Shown: positions 1 to 10,100 of the stretch, piece after piece | How the letters are laid out: the number at the start of each line of letters is the position of its first letter | Numbering within the stretch: the stretch's first letter is position 1 | Source: Agapetus fuscipes | Lineage: Eukaryota; Arthropoda; Insecta; Trichoptera; Glossosomatidae | Assembly: GCA_951799405.1 (NCBI GenBank) | Contig: OX637344.1 | Span: 15,004,001-15,068,000, forward strand | DNA length: 64,000 nt | Reading direction: 5' to 3' | Position numbers and translations under genes: made by a program | The notes under the pieces: model-generated | What the model saw: only the letters and a program-made list of their open reading frames with translations | Told to the model about the DNA's origin: nothing | Database searches by the model: none

Positions 1-183
1 GCAAGCATTCTACCAACTGAGCTATCGACCGGACTTTTCATCAGCTTGGTCGTTGCGCCAATTTTCAAGTAAGACCCAGTTGCTGTAAGGCTGGATGGAT
101 CTTTGGTGACCGGTCTTTGGAAAAGGTTTATGTTGATTTTTCAACCCAGAAAAGAGCAAATTTGAAAAATTAAATATTTTTAC
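1..183 (-). mobile_element. S1+S2 composite SINE, truncated by the window edge
   Basis: Minus strand: the S1 body (183-38) then TGATGAAAAG and the S2 head with TCGATAGCTCAGTTGG. Same order and junction as at 2890 and 4983. Confidence 0.75.
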
Positions 184-776
184 ACTATTGAATTTACTGC
201 TTGTGGTCATTCGTCTAATGTGAATCTTTAATTTAAATGCATCTCTGCAATCGAGATTATATATAGTAAGGGATTTTTTTTTTTGGGGAAACTTGACTCT
301 CTCTCGCTCAAATTATCTAAGTCTTCATGTTGGTATGCCGACATTTCCGCTGCGAACATCTTTCCGGTATAATTTACATAAAGGGTGGGTGTGCGCAAGG
401 CAAGACAAATCGCTGGCACATTAACCTCTCCCCTGCACCGATATAAAAGTTAAATTTAGATAGATTCCCGCCACCCCTAGCCTAGAAGGAAACCCAGCTG
501 AGGGTGGCGGAGGGTTCTAGAGAAAACAAATAAAAGATTCCAGCGTTTTCGTTGAGTCAAAAGTGTGAGATACATGGCTCCACGACAAATTGGTCACGGA
601 CAACCTGCCCAGAGACAACATAGTCATTGAAAAATTGGTCACACAACAGTTCGGTCAACGACATTTCGGTCACATACTACATATGGCCCACAGACAGCTT
701 CATCACAGAGTACCAACTAATTTAAATCTATAATCTTTAATCTAATTTGAAAGAATTTATATATTAAAGATAGATT
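184..776. other. Intergenic, nothing recognised
   Basis: AT-rich unique-looking sequence. GGTCACGGACAAC and related GGTCA words recur between 580 and 680 without a clear unit. Confidence 0.5.
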
Positions 777-1095
777 GCCGGTCGATAGTTCAGTTGGTAG
801 AGTGCTTGCATTCCAAGCCGTAAGCTTGGGCTCGAATCCCACCGCGGGTGTCAGAAATCATTTCCCGTTTCGGTGTTTATATCAAACCCCAAAAGAGAAT
901 ACCGGCAAGGTTTACTCAGCCTTCACAAAAAATGAGTGCTAGTCCAATTGAGAGCTGGGAAACCTCCATTTCAACTAAAGTGGTTGGTGTCAGGCCGACT
1001 CCCTTATCGGTAAAAATAAATAGGCTCTACTCGCCATATGCGAAATCCTTCGGGGATAGCGCGGCAAGAAGATACACTATATGTGTAGCTTAGTT
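777..1095 (+). mobile_element. S2 SINE, near complete
   Basis: tRNA-like head (A-box-like TAGTTCAGTTGG, B-box-like GGCTCGAATCC), then a body with CTGGGAAACCTCCATTTCAA and the end CACTATATGTGTAGCTTAG. Anticodon arm poor, so not a functional tRNA. Confidence 0.8.
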
Positions 1096-1119
1096 GTGTT
1101 TTATATACTGGCATTTAAG

Positions 1120-1492
1120 GGTCATATGTAATGCATGCCTACAAGCAGGCACATGCAAGCTTGCGCTTACACATGCTGCATGTGTAGGTACAAACAAAAT
1201 AAACCAAACCTCATATGAACATAAACTTTGCAACTCCTACTGCCTTACGCTGAAACCGAAAGGTTGCAAAGGTACTATGTTACATTGGAGATTCACATTA
1301 TATGCATTCTCAAAAGCAAGCACGCACAAGTTCGCGCTTGCACATGCCGCATGTGAATCTACAACATAAAAACCCAAATCTCAAAGGGACATACACCCTG
1401 CCACTATTGCCATCCTTCCCTGAAACAGGTGTGACGTTGGCAAAATGAACCATTTTCTACAGCATGGGTGGTCAGCCGCATACCAACCTAGA
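1120..1492 (-). repeat. Two LB3 copies, minus strand
   Basis: A worn copy (1120-1255) beside a better one (1272-1492) that ends GCCGCATACCAACC. Confidence 0.7.
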
Positions 1493-1827
1493 AGTCTAGA
1501 AAAATAGTCCTCTTCTTAATCAATATTTGCAACTTAGATTATGTTTCCATTATTTGAATCGTTGTTCGTCTGTTTTTGTTTTCATGTATATTTAATTAGC
1601 ATGTACTACTGAAAATAATTATGTTTCCGACGGACTGTTAATTATCGGAAAATAATAATTATTAATTAATAATTTATGCCGTCGACAATATCGTAGGCGA
1701 CAATAAATTAACAGTTAATCATTTCGTTTTGATTTTCTTCCGCTTAAGACTGTAATAATAAATGACGAATAAGTAATAATGTGTATTTGTTATTATGTAA
1801 TAATCAAAATAAGGTATTTTGTTAATT

Positions 1828-2040
1828 CGTTCCCTTAGTGCTTGTTTGCCTTATGTCCATTAGAGGTAATTTCATATGAGCTATGTTGGTATCTGTACTG
1901 GACCAATGTGACTCATGAAAACTGGAAATTGATTTTGAAAATACAAAAAACAACTCCCACGTTATCGTGTTTATCTTAGCTTAGATTATAAACAATGTGA
2001 TTCTTAAGACAATTTCATTTAAAGGTCATCTTTGAATCTA
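1828..2040. mobile_element. MITE-C partial copy
   Basis: Left end CCCTTAGTGCTTGTTTGCC; interrupted by an LB3 copy at 2040, right end missing. Confidence 0.65.
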
Positions 2041-2185
2041 ATCCAATCTAAGTTGCAAAGATATGTAAAATTGCGGATTCATAATATAATATTTTTTACA
2101 AGCAAACACGTATGAGTTCGCGCTTGTACATGCCGTGTGTGATCCGACAACATCAAAAACACAAACCTCAAAAGAACATACACCC
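2040..2185 (-). repeat. LB3 partial, minus strand
   Basis: TCTAATCCAATCTAAGTTGC tail and half the body; inserted in MITE-C. Confidence 0.65.
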
Positions 2186-2629
2186 TGGTTGTGTTAGAGA
2201 TGCTAGGGAAAAGTCATGCAAATATTTTGTCATTGGGTGCTAAGGACGGCAGTCCCCACACAAGACTGACGCTTGCTTGCAGAGGAAAAAGTTCAAAATC
2301 AAAAGTGTTTGGACTGTATTGTGTATTTACATTCCTATGAATTATTTTCAATCTAAGCACTGATGGGGTGTACCAAAACCGAAACCCAATTCCAATGCAA
2401 AACTTTGAAACAAATTACAGGTTTCGACTCGAGTCTGAATATCAAATCCGGTGAATATCTGTTGAAATATTCAGTCAAAATATTCAGGGGTCAGATCGCC
2501 GAGTATACCACCTGAAAATAAACTCTCCTTGATCGCGTATATATAAAATGTATCAAATGTGCGATGGCACGCCTAGTGAGTGTTTTATTTTTCATGTATT
2601 TTTCTGTTTACGCAATCCAGGTGAGTTAA
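2186..2629. other. Intergenic, nothing recognised
   Basis: No long frame, no repeat boundary seen. Confidence 0.45.
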
Positions 2630-2850
2630 TGGCATCGCCACCTTAAAGGTAAAACTGAATAAGTGCCGATTTACTGAATTAAGAAATTGTGGATAAAACA
2701 TTTTATTGTAACTTTTCATTGTAAGTGTACAATTAAAAGGCAGTGCTTATGAACAACTTCTAAACTACAGGGTTTTCAAAATTTCTTTAGTGTTTTCTTT
2801 TAAAGGAATTAGAAAAAAACGTGCATTTATCTGAGAAATCCATATTACCC
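2630..2850. mobile_element. MITE-B copy
   Basis: Left end CACCTTAAAGGTAAAACTGA; right end worn or replaced by S1. Confidence 0.6.
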
Positions 2851-2889
2851 TTTTAAAGTGGTCAGCCAAAGAAACAGTTCGACCGCTTT

Positions 2890-3413
2890 TAATCCGTAGG
2901 CCAGTTGTAGCACTTTGGACTCGTAAATGGAAGGTTGTGGGTTCGAATCTTGGCAGAAATAAAAAAAAAACATTTATATTTACAAATATGCTCTTCGCTG
3001 GGTTAAACAAATCATAAACCTTTACCAAAGACCGGTCATCAAAGGTACATCTAGCCTTACAGCAACTGGGTCTTGCTTGAAAATTAGCGATTTATAGCGA
3101 CGACCAAGCTTGTTAAAAGTCCGGTCGGTAGCTCAATTGGTAGAATGCTTGCATTCCATACCTAAAACAAGGGTTCGATCCCCACCGAGGATGTCAGAAA
3201 TGATTTCATGTTACGGTGTTTATTTCAAACTCAAAATAAATACCGGCAAGGTTTAGGTACTTAGCCTTAACAGGCAATGAGAACCAGCCCCCTCGGAAGC
3301 TGGGACCCTCTTTCAACTGAAGTGGTTGGTGTGAGGCCAACCCCCTTACCCATAAAAATTCTCAAATAGCCACATGCGACCCTTTCGGGGATAACGCAGG
3401 CAAGAAGTTACAC
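2890..3413 (+). mobile_element. S1+S2 composite SINE
   Basis: S1 (2890-3112) with B box GGTTCGAATC is followed, after TGTTAAAAG, by an S2 copy (3120-3413) with B box GGTTCGATCC. Two tRNA-like heads lie in the same orientation. Confidence 0.8.
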
Positions 3414-3430
3414 TATAATATTACACTTTG

Positions 3431-3720
3431 ACCTATCCGTAGCCGAGTGGTTAACACTTCTGACTCGTGAATGGAAGGTGTGGGTTCGAATCCTGGCGGA
3501 ACACAAAAAATATACTATTTATATTTTCAAATATGATCTACACTGGGTGAAAAATTTATATACCTACCTTTACCAAAGACCGGTCACTAAAGGTCCATCC
3601 AGCCTTACAGCAACTGGGTCTTTCTAGAGAATTGACACTTTCTACATCGACGACCAAGCTCACAGAGGGCTCTTGAGGTGTTGATACACATAAAAACAGA
3701 GCTAACCAAATAAATCATCC
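3431..3720 (+). mobile_element. S1 SINE with 3' module iii
   Basis: Head TAGCCGAGTGGTTAACAC and GGTTCGAATCC, the CTGGGTGAAAAATTTATA body, then CAGAGGGCTCTTGAGGTG and an ATT-rich end. Confidence 0.8.
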
Positions 3721-4084
3721 TAACATTATTATATGTGTAGCTTAGTTGCGTGTTGCGTTGCGTATATGTAACTTATTCAGTTTTACCTTTAGGGTTTCGA
3801 AATGTTTTGTACTCAGTGGGCAGATCGCCTCCCTAGTATATAAACAGGAGGCGAGTCTGCCAGGTCCCAGAGGTGGACAGTTCACCCCCGAAAACAAGTG
3901 GCAAGATATCTCTGCCTTGTATAATTAGTTGAGATGGATTAAAACTTTCTGGAGAGTTAATCAATCACCCTGGAGTAAATAAATTAGTAACAAATTCTGT
4001 GAAGGGTTTTAAAAAGTGATTTGGTACATTTTGTCATATCATTATTAATTACGTAATTTTTGTGTTTTTTTTGTACTACTACCG

Positions 4085-4256
4085 TTCTTTGACTTATACG
4101 TTGGTATGAAACTGACCCTCTATGCTGTAAAAACTAGGTTCTCTTTTGTCAAAGCCACCTGGGCTTCGGGGAAAGTTTATGTTCATGGTTTTGTATGCTT
4201 TGTGTGTACACATGCAGCATGTGTAATCTAATCTAATATAATCTAAGTTGCAAAGA
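4085..4256 (+). repeat. LB3 partial
   Basis: Starts TTCTTTGACTTATACG and has an unusual inner deletion; the tail is reverse-facing (ATCTAATATAATC). Confidence 0.55.
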
Positions 4257-4700
4257 TATTGACGGTCAAAAGGCAGTAGAACTTTTGGTCAAAAATGAGT
4301 TATGAATGCTATCCTATTTGAAATTTTCCGCTCTTTCTAATGCGCTAACTCCCATAGCTCTACGATGATTTTTGTGTTGTTTATGACCAAGCAAACAACT
4401 TCGTTTTCGAAGTATGGTTTTGGTGTAACCGACAAGATTTTCGCCTTTTTTTGTCCTATTGGCGCTTGTGATATAAAAAATCGTAAAACCACATTAATAG
4501 GAAGTCGTTTTAGTGTCTTAAATAGAAAATAACTCATTGTGATCCATAGAAACCTTTTTCTTACTTTTGCTCAGTGGGGTCCGCACATTCAGAATATTCT
4601 TCGGCTTGATGACATCACAGGTTGTCACGCATTATGTACAAAACTTAAATACATATAATCGGGGATTATTTATTTCTTTTACAACTTGTGAAATGCACGT
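4257..4700. other. Intergenic, nothing recognised
   Basis: A 66-codon minus frame (4337-4537) has no recognisable motif and is probably chance. Confidence 0.4.
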
Positions 4701-4704
4701 ACAA

Positions 4705-4935
4705 TGACATTTTATTTATTTATTTATTCACAATCATACACCAACAGGCACAACATAAAAATAGCACATTAGGCAAATTAACAAAAGAAGAAATCATGTT
4801 GCACCCCATTACCGGTGTAAGCGTAATACAATGTGATAAAAAAAGCACACAAAAATATCAAGATAATTTCACTTACATACTAAGGATAAAAACATTTTTA
4901 AGGATAAAAACATCCAATGATAGATATGACAAATA
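4705..4935 (-). mobile_element. Possible LINE 3' UTR, minus strand
   Basis: TTTA array (4708-4728) followed by a CACAA-rich AT stretch, like a LINE 3' end read in reverse. No coding remnant is seen; AACATTTTTAAGGATAAAAA-type direct repeat near 4885-4910. Confidence 0.35.
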
Positions 4936-4982
4936 AAGAACGCAGCGCTTAAGCGTCTTTTCAATCTACCTTTATAATATAT

Positions 4983-5475
4983 TGACCGGTCCGTAGTTCA
5001 GCGGTAACACTTCGGACTCGTAAATGGGAAGGTTGTGGGTTCGATTCCCGGCGGAGCACAAAAAATATACCATTTTTATTTTCAAATTTGCTCTTCGCTG
5101 GGTTGAAAAATTCATAAACCTTTACCAATGATCGGTCACCAAAGATCCATCCAGCCTTACAGCAACTGAGTCTTACTTGAGAATTGGCGCTTTGTAGCGA
5201 CGACGACCAAGCTCGTAAAAAGGTCGATACCTCAATTGGTAGAATGCTTGCATTCCATGCCGAGAGCAAGGGTTCGATCTCAAGGTTTACTCAGCCTTCA
5301 CAATAAATGAGAACCAGCCGTCTCGGGAGCTTTGAAACCCCCGCTTCAACTGAAGTGGTTGGTGTAAGGCCGGCCCCCTTACCTGTAAAAATATATAGGT
5401 CCCGAATCGCCACATGCGACCCCTTCGGGGAGAACGCAGGCAAAAAGTTACACTATATGTGTAGGTTAGTTGCGT
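4983..5475 (+). mobile_element. S1+S2 composite SINE
   Basis: S1 (4983-5215) to CGACCAAGCTCGT, then AAAAAGGTCGATACCTC and an S2 with an internal deletion at about 5278. Ends CACTATATGTGTAGGTTAG. Confidence 0.8.
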
Positions 5476-5997
5476 TACAGCGTCACGATGGGGGTGGTCA
5501 AATTCGAAAGTAGGGTCCACAGAAACCAATCTGAAGCCCCTAACAACTCAGCACGTGACGTCAGATTTCCCCCCCGAATTATATGTGCGGACTTCATTTT
5601 TCCTTTAATTTACGATTCCTAAGATTTCATTCTATTTTAAAAAAAAAACGAAATTAAAAATGTAGGTCAAGATTGAATTTGAATCTGGAACGGAATTATA
5701 ATTATTAAGGGGTGATTATAAAACTTAAGGCGCCCCTCTGAAATATGAATCGTTTTGATTTATGTTGGAGTTGGAGATCTTCAGACTAAACAAATTATAA
5801 AAGGCTTGACAAGTCAGATATTCCAAACTTAAGTTGGACTCTGATTAAATTAAGCCGAGACTGCTATGGTTCCAGTAATTATTTTGGAAAACAAAAATTA
5901 AACAACTGTAATTTTAGAGGGTATTTTTATCCTTTTAATTGTTTTTAAATTTAAGATTATTGATCATTCCGTTATACTCTATCAGTTTTATATCAGC
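5476..5997. other. Intergenic, nothing recognised
   Basis: AT-rich; no repeat or gene signal beyond an A-run near 5638. Confidence 0.45.
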
Positions 5998-6485
5998 ACA
6001 AAGGTTGGTATGAGGCTGAGCACCCGTACTGTAAAAAATGCTTCACTTTGCCAGTGTCCCTTGTTTCAGGGAAGGTCATCAAAAGTTGTAGGGTTTATGT
6101 TCGCATTTGAGTTTTAGATTTTAATTTGTTAGTGGATTTGCAGCATTTGCAAGCGTGAACTCATATTTGTGGGCATGCATTTAACATGACTGTCAAATGT
6201 TAATATAGCGATACTTTAAAGGTAAAACTGAATAATTGATGTTTTAAGCTAACATGGGTGTCTTAGATAAATGCCAATTTTTTCCTATTTTCTACGAAAG
6301 AAAACACGGCAAAAGTGTGAAAATCTTGTAGCTTAGAAGTTTGTCATTAGCGATTCCTTATAATCAGTTTTCTTATTGTAAAAAGTTACTCCCAATACAA
6401 TGTTTCTCAATTCCAAATCAGTGAATCAGCACTTATTCAGTTTTACCTTAAAAGTGGCGATATCTTTGCAACTTAGATTATAAAT
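5998..6485 (+). repeat. LB3 copy split by MITE-B, abutting OR-A
   Basis: LB3 body 5998-6205 and tail 6464-6485 (CAACTTAGATTATA); the OR-A ATG follows at 6499. Confidence 0.75.
6206..6463. mobile_element. MITE-B copy just upstream of OR-A
   Basis: TTTAAAGGTAAAACTGAATA at the left, TTATTCAGTTTTACCTTAAA at the right. It is inserted in the LB3 copy that ends 17 bases before the OR-A start codon. Confidence 0.8.
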
Positions 6486-6498
6486 CATCATCATCAAA

Positions 6499-7177
6499 AT
6501 GTCGAGGAAGTCAAAGTGCCAGAAGGCATACTGCACAATTTTCAAAGAAAACAACAGTGACTTCTTGAAGATGATCCAGTTTAGAGACATGCTGAAAATG
6601 ATTGACGTCACCCTCATCTTCTGTGGACTTAGCGACGTGTATTTGAAGAAGAGCAGAAACTCCAAGTCATTCCTCATATTCCAAAGGATCCTCTTTATAA
6701 CTGGTTTCTTGCACATGATTCCCCTGATGACTGGAGAGGTTATATCTGCCGTGAAACTGGCCTTGGATAAAACAACAAACGACGACAACAGCTTCTTGAA
6801 GATATCTGAACTGATTCCATGCTTCATCGTGAGCTTTTTCAGTGTTGTTAAGTCCTTCACAATGGTGTACAAGAAAGAGGCCATCAGGAATCTGGTTGCT
6901 GATATAAAAAACATGTGGCCTAAGAATGCCAAAGGTGAAATTAAAATGATTGTCTTGAAGTCAATGGTGCCGACTAAGCAATTCTGCTGGGTGTATACCA
7001 TTGTGACAAATGTCCTGTCGTTGGTGTATAACATTTTTCCCTTGATTGTGATGCTGATGGGCTACATGAAGTATGGATCTACCAACATGCATCTGCCTTA
7101 CTTCATTTGGTATCCCTTCGATTGGTCTACGAATTCTTTGAAGTATACTGTAACGTATTTGTCGCAATTTTACGCAG
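6499..7177 (+). CDS. OR-A exon 1
   Basis: Residues 1-226 plus one base of the split codon (donor GGTAAG after GCAG). Residues 28-62 align without gaps to OR-B residues 34-68 (shared DVY and SFLxFQ), which supports the reading frame. The first ~27 residues do not align with OR-B, so the exact start is less certain than the rest. Confidence 0.85.
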
Positions 7178-10100
7178 GTAAGCCCAAAATGCTTCAGAAT
7201 TTTTAATGTTATTTTGTAAAGTAAATAATTGTGATAATACTGGGATGTTTGATTTTATGAAAAAGTAGAAAAGTTATACTTTTCAACATGTCAAATTACG
7301 AACTTAAACGCAAACTTGAACATCAACCTCACCACGAACGTCAAACTCATGCTCGAATGTGTAGGACCTAAAGTAACACTTATCTGTGGTTGAATTTAGA
7401 GGAGAATATCATTTGACATTTTTAATAATTAACATTAGGGTAGTTGCAGTGGTAGGGAAAACGGTTTAAAATAATATGGTTCTATAGAGTACATTTCAAG
7501 GATCACAACCATATATTTTTTGTGTAGTAAAAATAAAAATATCATTGATAATTTTCAAAAATAAAATGCGGAGAATTTGAGTCGCGCCAAAACGCAGCGC
7601 GTTCGACTTCGCGAATCTTGACGTCAAAATGACGTCAAGATTCGCCACTGGGCCCGCCGATACCTACACTCCGAAAATGCATCGCCGTCATATCCGCCTA
7701 AATAAACTAAATGACCTTTTTTCCGGAAATCGAGAAAACGCTAATTTTAAAGAGCTTTAGTTTAAAAACTAATCAAGATATATTTTTTTTAAAAACGCAG
7801 ATGCATTTTTAAAAATGTATTCTACCATTTTATACAATGAAAAAAATATATGATACTCCCCTAATCGTCCTTATGAAAAACCATTTTTGTGTTGTGAGTA
7901 GGTAAGGTCGGATATCACATTTTCATTAGGTGATTTAAAATAAATTCTACTTTGAAAATAAATCTTAAGTTGGTGCTTGCACCTTTGCAAACAATTTGAA
8001 GGAGATTATGATGATGAGGGGGTCTGTCTTCCAGGAGTGTTCACCACCAGCGCCGTGTCCAGCGTGGACTGCTTCTTCTGCCTCCTGGTGGCGCACATCT
8101 GCATGCACTTCAAGTTCCTCTGCAGGGACATAGAGCGCATCACGCGCACGCAGGGACTCTGCAAGACTGACAGGGACTATGTGTGCAGCGTGAGGCTCAA
8201 GAAAGCGGTCATCTACCACAACAAGCTCATCGGGTAACTGGAAGGCTATACTTTCATTAATTACGTCTTACAATGGACACAAGACTAACGAAATTTCATC
8301 CAAATTTCAATGATGATTCCGATCTTCGATAGTGCTACAAGCGTATCATCATCCATTCTTTCAAGATGTCCGAAGCATCTCATTGTGCTTTTTTGTACTT
8401 TCATTCTTAAATTCTCTTTTACACCACACTCGCTCTTCGCCCAATCATTGCGGACTCTAACAACGGACTGTAACAGATTTTGGAATACAACCCTAAAATA
8501 GTGATTGTATTTTCAGGTTGTGCAGAGAAGTGGAGTCCATCTTTAGCTCAGTTCTGTTACTTAACTTGGTGGCCAGCTCCCTCCTCATCTGCCTTCTCAT
8601 ATTTTCAGTCACTGTAAGTGCTGCTTTATTTAAAACTGTTTTTAATAATTTTGACGGATGCTAAAAATCTCCTGCGGTCTTGTTTTGACGACCGTCTATA
8701 GATAAGGCCCGGTATTTTCAACGTAAGCATAGCCACTTTATACTGAATAAAAACACGCAACTCGCAACGCAACTAAGCTACACATATAGTGTAACTTCTT
8801 GTCTACGTTATCCCCGAAAGGGGCTGGTTCTTCACTGATTTGAGGCATCGTGGATGAAACATTTTATTGGGTGTAACTTCTCATAGTAAGAGAACTAATT
8901 ATGATGAAATGTGCATGAAAAAGTCCTAAATTACAGAATTTTCACACATTTGTAGTGTTTCTTTCGTAGAAAATAGAATAAAGGTGCATTTATCTAAGAA
9001 ACTGAATATGTCACTTATTCAGTATTATCTTTAAGATGTCTATTATGCTAACGTAGAAAATACCGGTACTAAAGAAGTGTTATTTGAAGTATTGGCGTTT
9101 TCAAGTGGTGTCAGATATCAAGATCAAGTGTTACATTTTGTCACAGGTATCTCCAGCCTCTCGTATCGTCAAGTATCTGATATTCCTGTCGTCCTCTCTG
9201 TCGCAGATCTTCATGATGTCCTGGTATGGGAACAAGCTGATTGAAGAGGTGACTACGTGCCTTTTATACTAAGATTAAATTCTTGTGGTTTCGAAAGGTT
9301 TCCTTAGCTATTCTTAGACATTTTAGTCGTCGGTTGAGCCTACGCTTTGACTGGGCTGGAAGTTTTATCCCCACGGTCATTCTTACCTACCGAATTTTGG
9401 TAATATTTGTATAAAGACTAATTAGCTGTTCATTTGCAGCCATCTTGGATTGACAGGTTTTCATACAAATGCATCATTAGTTTGTCAAAGCGTGGGCTCA
9501 ACGGACGACTAAAATGTCTAAGAATAGCACTGTAAAGGTTTCCTTAGGTATTCTTAGAATCAAAGCTTTTGATTTTAAGTCCTCTAAGTACGTCATATTA
9601 TATTGTATGATAAATTTCCTGTAATTTCTGCTGTAAGTTTATTATTTTCCTTATTCAATAATGTTATTTTTTTCACCATCGTTTCCTTGACTCATAGGTT
9701 GATATGAGGCTGACTCCCCATACTGTAAAAAATAGTTCACCTTATCAATGTCACCCATGTGTCAGGGAAAGTCGGCAAAAGCTGCAGGGCTTATATTTAT
9801 TTGAGATTTGAATTTTAATTTGTAAGTACACATGCAGAATTTCTAAGCGTAAACTTACACGTGTCTGTTTGTTGGCACTAACTTAACATGAATCATAAAT
9901 GTTAACATATATTTGCAACTTCGATAATATTGTATTATTATAGTCATTTCAAGAGGTCTGTAGTCCAGTGGCAACACTTTGAACTCGTAAATGGAAGGTT
10001 GTGGGTTCGAATCCCGGCGGAGCAAATAAAGTATACCAATAATATTTTCAAATATGCTCTTCGCTGGGTTGAAAAATTCATAAAACTTTTACCAAAGACC

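Noticed and set aside
777..860. tRNA gene on the plus strand
   Set aside because: A and B box-like sequences are present, but acceptor and anticodon stems do not pair and the same body follows in many copies: it is the S2 SINE head.
4983..5060. tRNA-Thr-like gene
   Set aside because: An anticodon-loop-like CTCGTAA is present, but the acceptor ends fail to pair and the S1 body follows, so it is a SINE.
6426..7034. 202-codon minus-strand frame over OR-A exon 1
   Set aside because: Antisense shadow of a conserved exon.
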